This document shows, piece after piece, positions 10,857 through 21,354 of a stretch of DNA of 64,000 nucleotides (position 1 is the first letter of the stretch; each line of letters opens with the position of its first letter). The notes beneath the pieces are model-generated. The model did no database searches. It was not told where the DNA came from and saw nothing but the letters and a program-made list of their open reading frames with translations. The stretch lies in assembly GCA_028554645.1 (NCBI GenBank), contig JAQOOI010000018.1:124001-188000 (forward strand). Direction: 5' to 3'. The position numbers were made by a program, and so were the translations under genes. The stretch is from Omphalotus guepiniiformis. Lineage: Eukaryota > Basidiomycota > Agaricomycetes > Agaricales > Omphalotaceae.

Positions 10857-11952
10857 TCATTCGGTTTCGTCTGCAACTACTCCGATCTTCCGCAATTGAT
10901 CAAACCGCCGGCTGAAAATATCGTATAGAATGGACGCCGGTGGCTCAGAGCAATTAGAGTGGTCATGAAGGTGAACCGCGCTTGACACGTCCTTCTTGAG
11001 TGCCTCCGGACGGCGCCATACCACAAAGTCCTGATTCGATTGAGTTATAGGCTGAAGGTCGTCGAAATGTATCTCCTCCCCATCCTCGGAACTATCTATG
11101 GTTTGTCTGCTAATTTGACGTGGTATTTGAGATTTGCGTGGAGACTGTGAGCCGTCAGGAGGAAGAGTGCTACCACGACCGGCCTGGTCGTCTGGCGAAA
11201 AATCATCCAGCGATGAAGTTTTTCTCTTCCTTGGGGGTAACGATACCGTGACGAGAACATCTGTATATTGAACTGGCAGTGGTGGTGGCGAGAGGAGAGG
11301 AGGAAAACGCGAAGGTCTCCACGAAGGCGATAATTCTTCATGAAGTGATTCAAGTGTCATGCTCTGACAGTCCGCATGAACGGCCTCCAAATGATCAATT
11401 AAGAATGTTTGAGTTCTGTGAGGTTCGGCACCGGCACATTGGCGAAAAGGACATGGAAGCGATATGCGATTTAAATGAGACAAGTGAATGTGTTGCGCAA
11501 GAGATTCTCGAGAATGATGAATCGGGGCGCTGCAGCGGGACAGTGAACACCTATATTCCTTGGGCGACTAAAAACAATATTGAAATTCGAAATTAAGTAT
11601 AAAAATGAAAGAACCAAATGCATACCTCTTTGCTTGCTCTTGTCGGCACACAGTGTACATGGAGATAGTGCTAAAAATTCAAAGCACTTTTGGTTAGAAC
11701 TATCTCTCGTAAATAAGTGACAATAAAGCAGTGAGCGAAGTCCGAGCATATTCGATTTGTTGTAGCCAAAAAGCTCAAGTTGTGGCACAGCTGTCGTACC
11801 TCCATAACACTCACCAATCGTAATGCCTCCCAGCAAGAGAGGATGACCATGCAAACCTCAGGTATTGTTGATTCACATCGCATTGGCTTCAGTGTTGTTT
11901 TTGCAATTTCAGCAAAGGAGTCCACCGTGAGGGTGGCAGCCGATGCAGACAT
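10857..11952 (-). CDS. Hypothetical protein with two C2H2-like zinc fingers
   Basis: Unrecognised protein. ATG 11952 opens MSASAATLTVDSFAEIAKTT, a hydrophobic-helical N-terminal part that continues, after an intron near 11780-11810, as PQLELFGYNKSN. A first finger half PCTLC (about 11640-11655) lies before an intron. After the intron comes HSRESLAQHIHLSH, which would complete a C-x2-C..H-x4-H finger. A second finger follows closely: CPFRQC..FLIDHLEAVH. The C-terminal half (about 10900-11330) is Pro/Ser-rich with a basic PPRKRKTSS and ends DQLRKIGVVADETE, TGA at 10857-10859. I could not find a splice that joins the two halves of finger 1 in one frame, so the model is incomplete or the gene carries a frameshift. 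A nuclear DNA- or RNA-binding role is inference. Confidence 0.5.
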
Positions 11953-12353
11953 TACACGCAGATCATCGATGAACGTTTGACGTTCTCCAATGAAAAGTGT
12001 GATTTGTCAAAGAATTTGCGCCTGTCTGATCGGGCTCCCTAGCTGTTGAGCAGAGGTCTCCTCTGCACAAGTCGGAAGAGCAACCCGAAAGTGGTTGAAA
12101 AGAAAGGGGACAGTCACCTGACTCGTGTATCAGTATCAGAACCCGCGGTGAATGTTCAATGTAATATCTGTACTTAAATCACTGAAAACTTCATCTATGT
12201 TCTCAACATCTACAGTAATGAAGAACTGAGATGGCAATCAGGGATTGCCTTCAGCATGCATCACGCTACAGTAGTGGTGGAGAGTATTTAAAAGGTGCTT
12301 AAAGCAAGTTAGAAAAAGTTTTGAAGCCTAGTATGTAGAACTCTCAAATAACA

Positions 12354-12448
12354 CATCAGCAAAACCTGTATCGCCTATGAGCCGCTCGGTACTGTCCAGT
12401 GCACATAGCACCCATAGCGGCTCATAGGCGATACAGGTTTTGCTGATG
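12354..12448. repeat. Perfect 33-bp foldback (inverted repeat) with 29-base spacer
   Basis: The left arm 12354-12386 starts CATCAGCAAAACCTGTATCG. The right arm 12416-12448 is its exact reverse complement, 33 of 33 bases, around a 29-base spacer. The first 13 bases of the arm recur at 12486-12498, between TACCACC (12473-12479) and GGTGGTA (12503-12509), which form a second smaller hairpin. Such perfect arms usually mean recent origin or selection on RNA or DNA structure. It may be a foldback/MITE remnant. Confidence 0.8.
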
Positions 12449-12524
12449 CAACACTTGGGCCCTTTCGTAAAGACTACCACCTATGCATCAGCAAAACCTT
12501 GGGTGGTACACAGATCAAGAAGTG

Positions 12525-12551
12525 TCTATGCTGTCTATGCTGTCTATGCTG
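12525..12551. repeat. 9-bp tandem repeat, 3 units
   Basis: Three exact copies of TCTATGCTG in a row. A small minisatellite-like tract just beyond the foldback. No function is evident. Confidence 0.85.
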
Positions 12552-12815
12552 TCTTCCCTCCAAGTCGATAGACAAGCTATACGGCACCCACATTTTCTTC
12601 AATGATGTGGTGATACCTTCCAAGACACCCTCTCTCGCCTATTCAACCCGAGCGAGTGAACACACTCACACTCCTGCTTCTCCTGCTCCTACTTCCCTAC
12701 TTCAATAGGTGAACTAGGTATGAAATCATTAGAGGATGATGTATACTACAAGCATGCCAATGACCCGGATGACATTCAAAAACCTCATTCACGTGAGTAT
12801 CTGTGTGACAGATAC

Positions 12816-14964
12816 TCAACAGGAAGCTCCTAGACCTTTGAGTCTAGCTTCTGCAGCCCTTGCACGTCTTTCTCTCTCGATTTTGGCCCTCATCTCTGGA
12901 GTGAGTCCTGCTATGCCTTCTGTGCCACCCGCTGCACCACCGAGCTTTCTAGGGCCCGTGGACGGCACGGAAGCGACTGGTGGTGTCATTTCTTTCACTT
13001 GCGGAGGCTGGTCCTTTTCCTTCTCTCTTTCTTTCGCCTCGCGATCTTTCACTCGGTCTTTAAGGCCTTTCCGTCGTGCTTTCTTCTTTTCATCTCGTTC
13101 TTCTTCCATTTCTTTGTTCAACACGCTTGGTACACGGGCAGCGTCAAACCAATCCCACCAGTCGGGATAAGTACCGGCGCATCGGCGAAAAACGTCGCGT
13201 ACTCCCCGAGTTTTCGAGAGATCATATGCCATCTGCTGAGAGCCTTTTGGAAGTGGGATTTGAGCGTCATTTGACAGTGCATCAGCGATTTGGTCCTCCT
13301 CCTTCCCAGCTTTGTGGGGCACGGCAATCGTAGGATCTGCATGCATCTCCTCCAGTAACCATTGCGTCACGTCTTCTTGACCAGAATAAGCAGCTAGTTG
13401 TAGCAAAGTCACGACACGCTTTTCTCCTGTCCATTCGGGTATACGAGCGTCAATACCACCGAGACTATTGCCTTCGCGCTCCCAGAAGGGTTTCAAAGGT
13501 TCTAGCCTCCCTTTACTGACCATTTCTAGAAGACGAGACCATTTTTCCCGGAGAATCTCCTCCTCCTTGCTAAGCTTCACAGGCTTTGGTTTTTGCGGCT
13601 CGGGGGTTGCGTTGTTTTCTGATGGCGGAGCAGGTTTTGGTTTTGGTAGGGAGGCGAGATAGGCCTCGTCCTGGGCACGAAGAGCGTCTTCGGTAAGATG
13701 TGAAATCTTGACTCTTGTTAGTTCGAGAAGACATCGACTGAGCTCGGATTGAGTCTGAGGGATGTTGAGCGACATGTTTTATAATTCCCGCAACGAGTCA
13801 CTACTCACCGGTCTTCGAGTCGGAAACGGAAAGGTCCGTAACCTGTTATCACCCTTCGTAATAACAGATCCATCGTAATCTAAAAAGATTTTTCGATTGG
13901 CGCCGCTAGCTCGGATGAAGATGAGTTCACAATCGTCGATATCTTCGGCCCAGTCTTGAATGAGATTTCGAATGTCCTGCATAATCGGTCAATAAGTATG
14001 AGTTTACGTGAAGGTAGGCCATGCAGCACACACATCTCTCAGTGCTTGTTCGCCATAGCGTCGCAAAAGAGCGCCAGCACTCTTCGCATTCCCTTTCGCA
14101 TTGTCATTTAGGGATTGAGAGCCACCCTGTTTTCTACGTGCTTAAAGAAAAGTCATGTTAATGCCACACTGGTAATGAAATATTACTCACTGGTATATCT
14201 ATGGAAAGTTTTGTGTCTCAACACTTCGGTGTCAGGTTTGGGCCTCTTGGGTTTTTTCGTCGTTGGCGGTTCTTCCTCTTGCTCAGGTTTGCTGACACGG
14301 ACTACAGCTCCTGCAAAGTGGCCCCCGGCGACCATAAACATAGCCCACTTCCGCCCGTCCTGAACCGGTGTTTGCATATCGTTGAGAGCCTGTATATACC
14401 CCGTCTCGGAAGTTTCAGCTGGAAACAGAACTCTGTAGACTCCAATTTGCGTTGACGGTGGGGAGTGAAACCAAGCAAGAGCAGTCCGCGGTAGTCGTCT
14501 GGGATCAGAAGTTGGGGACGCAGATCTGTCTCTTCGTTTATGTTTGCTCACGAGCGCCGCCACTGCGTCAGAATCACCAGATGAATCATCATCTGAAGAT
14601 TCTGAACCTGAGATAGACTCCTCAAGACCTAACACTGAATAAGTGTCTGACGACTGCAGCATATATCAAGCATACCGTCAATTAATTGGTTGAAATCGGC
14701 TTCAGAGACTGGCTGACCACCATTCAGGCGGTTCTTGACGTTATATCGGTGCCAATCCGATCTGAAATGCGCTCGCTGCTGGTCGACGTCGACAAAAGCT
14801 GCTCCTGAGCAAATATTGCATGCTCGAGAACCAGACGTGGAAGATGGGACAATAGGTTCCGGAGATGGAGGTTTGGATGGAGTCACACTCTCGTTAAGAA
14901 GATTCCGAGGTGTAAGCGTGTGAAGAAGTTCCTGAGGAAGAGAATAGACGTGATAATGAGACAT
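12816..14964 (-). CDS. vms1: Vms1/ANKZF1 peptidyl-tRNA hydrolase (VLRF1 domain)
   Basis: Ribosome-quality-control factor that releases stalled nascent chains from tRNA on 60S subunits and recruits Cdc48. Start ATG 14964 (MSHYHVYSLPQELLHTLTPR). Near the N-terminus is the zinc finger CNICSGAAFVDVDQQRAHF followed by SDWHRYNVKNRL. The VLRF1 (eRF1-like) domain follows: TALAWFHSPPSTQIGVYRVL, MQTPVQDGRKWAMFMVAGGH, and after an intron RKQGGSQSLNDNAKGNAKSA, which holds the GSQ glutamine needed for cleavage in this family. Then come DWAEDIDDCELIFIRASG and ELTRVKISHLTEDALRAQDE. Ankyrin-like helices (TLLQLAAYSGQEDVTQWLLE) and a long charged coiled coil with RERRARAAEARLK, the VIM-like C-terminus, finish the protein at 12816-12818. 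All expected modules are present in order. Confidence 0.92.
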
Positions 14965-15109
14965 TTAATGCCTTTGAAGTAGTAGATCTAGAGATGCTTT
15001 CAATTAGCTGAACAGAAAACATTTTCTTATAAGAAAGTAAAGCGCGGTACCGTAGCTCAGAATGAATCAAGATGAGCAAAAGATGCCGCGGATTCCGGCT
15101 ATTCCATTA

Positions 15110-15119
15110 GTCACGTGAC
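15110..15119. promoter_or_regulatory. GTCACGTGAC palindrome in the Vms1/Sec53 divergent promoter
   Basis: A perfect 10-bp palindrome with a CACGTG E-box core, 78 bp upstream of the sec53 ATG and 146 bp upstream of the vms1 ATG. It resembles the Cbf1/CDEI site. Binding is inferred from the motif only. Confidence 0.45.
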
Positions 15120-15196
15120 ATTTATCCCAAAAGGGGAAGCTATTAATTGGCCAGCACTTTACTTGATTGAGATCTGCTTGCATCCCCACTCATAAA

Positions 15197-16297
15197 ATGG
15201 TTTCCTCAGTCTTCGCTGACCGGCCTCTCAAAAAGTTGTTCCTATTTGACGTAGATGGAACTCTCTCTCCTGCTCGCCAGGTACCTCCCTCGCCTAATTG
15301 AAGGTCATGCTAATCAACTGATATGATCTTTAGAGCGCATCTTTAGAGATGATTCATGTTTTGAAGGAATTGAGAAAGAAAGTTGTCATTGGATTTGTTG
15401 GAGGCTCAGATCTTGTCAAGATTACAGGACAGCTATCTGTTGGAGGAAGCGATCGTATGGTGTTCGACAGGTTCAAGTTTGACTCGTTGATTGACCCCCT
15501 GTACCCGTGCCTGCAGCTCTAGAAGCCTTTGACTATGCATTCGCGGAGAATGGTCTCACTGCATACAAGTTGGGAAAGCCCTTGGAATCGCAGTCTTTCA
15601 TCAAATACTTGGGCGAAGACAAGTACAAGCCATTGGTCAATTTCATTTTGCATTACATTGCAGACCTAGATATTCCGATTAAACGGTCAGTTCGTGAATC
15701 ACTCAGCCTACCTGCGTCGTATCTTAACCTTTCACCTTAGGGGAACGTTTGTTGAGTTCCGTAATGGGATGGTCAATGTGAGCCCCATTGGTCGTAACGC
15801 AACGTATGTGTCTCCGTGCTGCGACAAGGCTGCATTTACACTCGTCGCTTATGCAGTATCGCTGAACGTCATGAGTTCGAAACCTATGACAAGGTTGGTT
15901 AACTTTAAATCAAGAGTCTGGGTGTTCTTAAAATGGTTTTATCTCCAGAAACACGGTCTTCGAGCGGCATTCATCAAGGTCTTGCAGGAAAAATTCGCTG
16001 ATTACAACTTAACCTACGCGATCGGAGGTCAAATTTCTTTTGATATCTTCCCTCCAGGCTGGGACAAGACGTATGCATTGCGACACGTCGAGAGCGAAGG
16101 TTTTGGAGAAATTCATTTCTTTGGCGATAAGACACACAAGGTCAGTAGTGCATGTCCTTCGAGAATTTTGCGTATAAGATTCGCGATCACAGGGGGGCAA
16201 CGACTACGAGCTATTCAACGACCCACGCGTTATAGGCCATACCGTCAATAATCCCGACGACACAATCCGGATACTGAAGGAACTTTTCCAAATTTGA
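15197..16297 (+). CDS. sec53: Phosphomannomutase
   Basis: Converts mannose-6-phosphate to mannose-1-phosphate for GDP-mannose, feeding N-glycosylation, GPI anchors and cell-wall mannan. It is a cytosolic HAD-fold enzyme. Start ATG 15197 ([20 protein letters not shown]). The DVDGT nucleophile motif closes the first exon. Later pieces are [80 protein letters not shown], then [20 protein letters not shown] and [20 protein letters not shown], with the metal-binding GNDYE. The last exon ends [12 protein letters not shown] at 16295-16297. About seven short introns interrupt it. Length and motifs match PMM2/Sec53 throughout. Confidence 0.95.
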
Positions 16298-16535
16298 TGA
16301 TGATCCAAGGCAAGACTCGGAAAGCATATGGGCTCGCACAGGAATTAGAACACTGGTACTGTATCCATTTTTTGTACCATATTCTGATTGACTTTACCTA
16401 ACCTCAGGACCAATCAACATCTCTACAACCTTTTTGACAAAGCTCTAAGTACAATTGCATGGAAATACATGATGTTGCAATAATCCAGATGACAATAACT
16501 TACACGTCCTCACTACCCTGCAAGCCGTACAACGA

Positions 16536-19500
16536 CTACCATGACTCCGCACCAAAGCGCTCTAATACTGCGTTGGCATCTTCCACGTCTTTCTGTGCCT
16601 TTTTACGCATATAGAAAATCGGGCAATCCTTGCTCGTACATAGAACATCCTAAAGCAGAGTTGAGCGGTCCACCACACTGTTACCGGAAGATCAACAACG
16701 AACCTGATGCAAAGATCCTTGACAGCGTTGACATTGTGTCCAAAGGCGGGAAAATCTCACTTGCATTTCAGACGCTGAAGATATTTGCTTTTGATATAGC
16801 TCGCCCATTCGTGGCCTACAGTTCTTGCAAACCGCGCCGTTTTCTAGTCACGTTAGAGCTTATTTTATGTCAAATGCAATACGAAAAACAAACGTACTGT
16901 TAACACTGTTAGTTGCTCGAAGGGGGGTCTTGCAGCCAAGACATGTAACAGTCTTGACGGCAAACTTCATCAAGCCTCCAACCGATGGTGTAGCGATCTG
17001 AATTGTTCGAGTGTGGTCGCCAGCCACTATGAAAGGCAATGCCTCAGTAAGAGAACAGGTATTCACTGAGTACACTTACAGAGCCCCGATGCTTTCTCTC
17101 CCATGATGGGCTCGAAAATTCTCATCAAAGGTTTCGACAGCTGATTGTCCAAGTAGTATCTAGTGTCGACAGGAATATTGTTTTCCAAGACATAGAGAGG
17201 ATCTTCAGACTTTTCATACGCAGCAGCTCCTACCGGCACTTCTCAGCAGGTGGTCACACGTGGGGGGAAACGTACACACCCTTGATTCCTTTGATGATCA
17301 CATATGCAACACGATCACCCAACGCAGGTGCAGAACCAGCATCACGCTGTTTCATTCGTTCTGCAAGTTCAACGTGCGCTTGTTTTGCGGCATAATCTGA
17401 GAAAATATTAGTCTCACTTGAGGAGGTATACAGCGATACCATAAACATACCGCTCTTGGCTAAAGCTTTTGTGATCACCAATTGTGACATGTCAATCTTG
17501 TTCTGCAGGAGATCTGATATCGTCTGCTTGACATAGCTGTGAATAGAACATCTTTCAGGAAACGACATCGGCGATGCTGTAAAACACATAGTCTTCAGCA
17601 CCCCTCACATCTCGGTCAATCAACATTTTATGCAGACACGTCTCTATGACCGTAGACACAAGGCGGCAATTGTCTCGTCGAACAGTCTAATCATTTCATA
17701 AGAGACGAATGATAATCGAGTGAATTGAACGGAACATACTTCGATACCTTTCGAATCCATCTTGTCATATTTCTCAGGCCGTGTCCAGTATAGTCCGGCG
17801 TACCGTTTCTTGCTAATCAGCAAGTACGGGTAATACACTTTCTCGAACTCAAGCTTGATGGGCTTGACAAATTTGGCAGTCACGAATTCAGCGGCCTCGC
17901 TGCCTGTGGTATTTAAAGTCAGACACGAATTAGGCGTAACTAAACGAACTTACCAAGAGCCATGACCCTATTGAGATCATTAGGACCAAATCGCACCATG
18001 ACGGAGTCGGTGTCTCCGTAGATAACCTCTGCGTTATGTGAATGTCCATTGTTCATACTATACTCCGCTTCAACCTCCTAGAATGTTCAAACAATGTCAA
18101 AATTGAAGAACGGCGTCATTAGAAATCAAGATCCACGAACCTGCTTGGTTCTCTCGATCATCTGGCGACCGTAAGCAGTCACACTGGACGATATAGCCAG
18201 GCAGGGAAGCTTTCCGATGGTTGCACCCGTGAACCCATAGACAGAGTTGGCACTGATCTAGAGAGACCGGTAAGAAGTGACTTCACAAATAGGTCGAGAT
18301 TTACACCTACTTTTAAAGCCAACTGACGACCATCCAACACAGCACGTTTGAATGGGTCAGTCTCCTTCTTCAAGTCTGCTTTCGCTCGTTTCCGGGCTGA
18401 AATCAAGTCTTCCAAGATTGTAGGAAGCACACCCTTTCGTTTTTGAGAAACAAGGAAGCAATCTGGACACAACATCCAGTCCTCGTTATTCAGTGCGCGC
18501 AGGGGAAGACACTAGGATACACACCATTGTTCGGGGTTTGAATGTAATCCTTATCCTTCTCTAAGTTCAGTCGATCTATGGTATGTTTGTCCAACAGCGT
18601 AGTATAACACAGATTGTGTGCCATCATGATGGACGGATATAGTGAACTGAAATCAAGCGTGGCAATCGGCACATCGTAGTAGCCTTTCTTTGGCTCGATA
18701 ACCGTTGCACCCTCATATTGTTCATCCGTGCCTAGTGCAAAGCGTGAAACACCAAACTACAACGAGAGAAGATGGGAGCAAACCTTCGCCTTTGAGAGCC
18801 GGGATGACATATCCTTCCTCGTTGGCCTTCCGGAACAGTTGGGACAGTACTTTGATAGATTGCCCTCGGGCTAGAAGATAATTGAAGGGTACGCCAGTGA
18901 CGCGCGCCATCTCAATGTAATTGACGAAGCACATCAGCTTATCTAGTAGCCGCTGTGGGAGATAAGCATCCTTCAAACAGTATACTGCCAGCCTGCGCCT
19001 TGATTCGGGAGTCCCATTCTGCAGATCGGTAATGACTGAATGATGCACATCTTCCTTCTGCTCGCCAAGGAATTGCGCGCAAACAGAGTTCAGGGTATAA
19101 CTTCGAAGCTTATATTCTCGTTGCATGAACTGCAATACATCGAGCTGCAGTCGACCGTCGAGGGGAGTTTCTTTTGAGTCACGTTGACCATAGGCTTTCG
19201 ACGAGAAATGAGTGTCCTTGGTCTTGGTTTGGACTCCTGTTGCCGGGAAAATATAATGAGAACGGCGAGAGGAAGTGTAATAGAATAATAACGCACCTTT
19301 CAAACGTCCCAAGTAAGGAAACCTTCTTGAATCCAGAGCCTTGGCTCTGTCCATTAGATACGGAAAATCGAACCCAGAGATATTATATCCGATGACCACA
19401 TCCGGATCTACTTCCTCTACGAAATCCCTCCACTTCTCCAGCATTTCTTGCTCGTCGTCAAACGAGAGCACTTGCGAGCCCACAATATGCGAGCATGTAT

Positions 19501-20832
19501 TGAGGGTGAAGACGTTTCTGATAAAGGGCTGAGGTTCTCCTTGACGTGAAACCATGTTGGCGATTTGAATGACAGGATCAACATTAGCCTCAGGAAAAAT
19601 ACCCTTCCGGCCCGCACACTCGATATCAAAGCTGAGAATACGGAGTGGCGCGATCCTAGACCATTCGCCGTCAGGTGCGTGAGAGATAAACGCATCCCAT
19701 TGCATGGTGAATTCGATCTGGCATTGCGACTTTTTCTTGTCTGCTTGAATGAGCTTGTACTTGCCTGCGGGGACTTCAATCCAGTTCATACCCACGACCT
19801 TTCTATCAATCATGAACCGAAGAGTGTAGGCAATGTTACTTTCGAAGGTAGGGTATGGTTCACCGACTGCTCGGGAATCAAAGAAATCGCGGAAACTGCA
19901 CTCGCCCCTATCAAATAGGCGTAATTATCGCAAGAGCTTGTTAATTAGGGTAGAGACAGGGAAACCAAATGACTCATCTCGAACTTTTGGAAGGGTCCTT
20001 GGGTCTGAGATTGTAAGTTTCAAGAAAGGATTCCACACATCTCCTCGGTAACCCCACAGACTCCGTCTCTCGACGATTTCAATCTTCCTAACAGCGCCCG
20101 CAGAGGTCATACTCTGAAGAATAATCAAAAAGACAGCCATACCTATAACAAATAAATGCTCACATTGAGGTAATCACGGAAAGGCCCTATATCATCTTCG
20201 ACAAATCCTCGAGGTTGCGCCAGGTAAAAGTAAGGTAAAAATCCCTGGACAAGGGCAAGCACGCTGTGGCCAGTCTGAATATGGTTTGAATATGCCCGGA
20301 AGACAGTATTTGCAGGAAGCGCACCTCTGTTACTCCATACATTCGTAGAGTCATATTCGATTGGTCTCCACTGTCTTCAATATCAATCTGCTGAAACACA
20401 ATCTTGTCTTTCAGCAACTGTCACCAACAGCAAAATCGACATAAACGCACCAATCTTGTCTTTCTTCTCATCAATCCGTGGCAGAGCTGGACGAGCCCAC
20501 TGATCAGCACCTCCTTCAGCAGCTGCAACAAGAGCACCATTAGATGACATCTACGTGCTCACGACGCGTCAAGTCCACGCACAACGTTTACCACCGCCCT
20601 CTTCTTTTAGTCTTTCAAGAACATCAGCAAACGAAGGCTGTGACTTAATTGGCTGCGATTTTGAAGGCGCGGAAGAGTCTAGCTTTCGCTTCTTAGCTGC
20701 TGGCTGATTTCTTGAGTCTGGTTTTGATCTAACGAAAATGTCTAAATTTGAGGATAGAAAAAGAGAAGATAGTATTACAGCGTACCGTGGGCGAGGCACA
20801 TTGGCTTTGGAGGATGTCAAAGGGCCTGACAT
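16536..20832 (-). CDS. pol3: DNA polymerase delta catalytic subunit
   Basis: Family B replicative polymerase that makes the lagging strand and proofreads. ATG 20832 gives [16 protein letters not shown] before the first intron. The exonuclease motifs are intact: SFDIEC (Exo I), [18 protein letters not shown] (Exo II) and [12 protein letters not shown] (Exo III). Polymerase motif A is [14 protein letters not shown] (about 18615-18665). Motif B begins in DGRQLALK at the exon edge near 18310-18335 and continues after an intron. Motif C YGDTDSV is at about 18003-18025. The C-terminus carries CysA (C-x2-C in [10 protein letters not shown]) and CysB ([17 protein letters not shown]), which bind zinc and a 4Fe-4S cluster respectively in this family. 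It ends [12 protein letters not shown] at 16536-16538. More than a dozen introns are present. No defect is seen. Confidence 0.95.
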
Positions 20833-21354
20833 TAGATAGTCGAGTAAAACGAGATGGTAGCGCGTCAAGAGTCGTACACGCGACCGTGACAATACTGTGA
20901 CACTCTGGTGGCTCGCGTTGAGTCACATAATAGTCACATACTGTCACAAACAAGTCATCCACTTCAATTTCGTTCGCTCTGAGTCTGAGTCTATTGCATA
21001 TTGTATGGATTCATGCATTCATAATACGCGTACAACAGCTACACCCAGTCACCCATCCCCCACGCGAGTCTATTTGTCTACATGGCATGAATACATTCTC
21101 GGCGCTCTGTCTGGAATCTGGGTAGAACAGACGGCCGTCGACCCCACCCACAACTAACGAATCGTGATCAAGAGCTTGATTTAAATTAGTGAACCCGGCA
21201 TGCCCAGTGGTATTGAGGAGTAGGATGTTGCAGTGAGCAGTAAAATATGAGGAAATGAGGATACAGATAGATATAGTGCAAGAATGTCGGTAGCACGCTC
21301 AATGCGAGTAGTAAGAACAGAAGGAAAGGCGAAAGCATCGTGATGATCAGAATG
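20833..21354. promoter_or_regulatory. pol3 upstream region with five GTCAC/GTGAC half-sites and an ACGCGT box
   Basis: This 522-bp spacer between the pol3 start and the thp3 stop contains GTGAC at 20886 and 20897 and GTCAC at 20922, 20933 and 20943, spaced mostly 10-11 bp, about one helical turn. Further out, TACGCGTA (21025-21032) includes ACGCGT, the MCB element recognised by MBF at many fungal replication genes. Regulatory use is inference. No gene lies in the spacer. Confidence 0.45.

Larger units (their letters stand above)
11953..12815. other. Intergenic region with foldback and short tandem repeats
   Basis: An 863-bp spacer between two minus-strand genes, unusually long here. It holds a perfect 33-bp inverted repeat (12354-12448), a third partial copy of the arm (12486-12498) and a 9-bp tandem repeat (12525-12551), listed separately. 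No convincing gene is seen; short frames lack family features. Confidence 0.6.

Noticed and set aside
12736..13170. 144-codon Ser/Phe-rich plus-strand frame
   Set aside because: Antisense shadow of the charged C-terminal coiled coil of Vms1.
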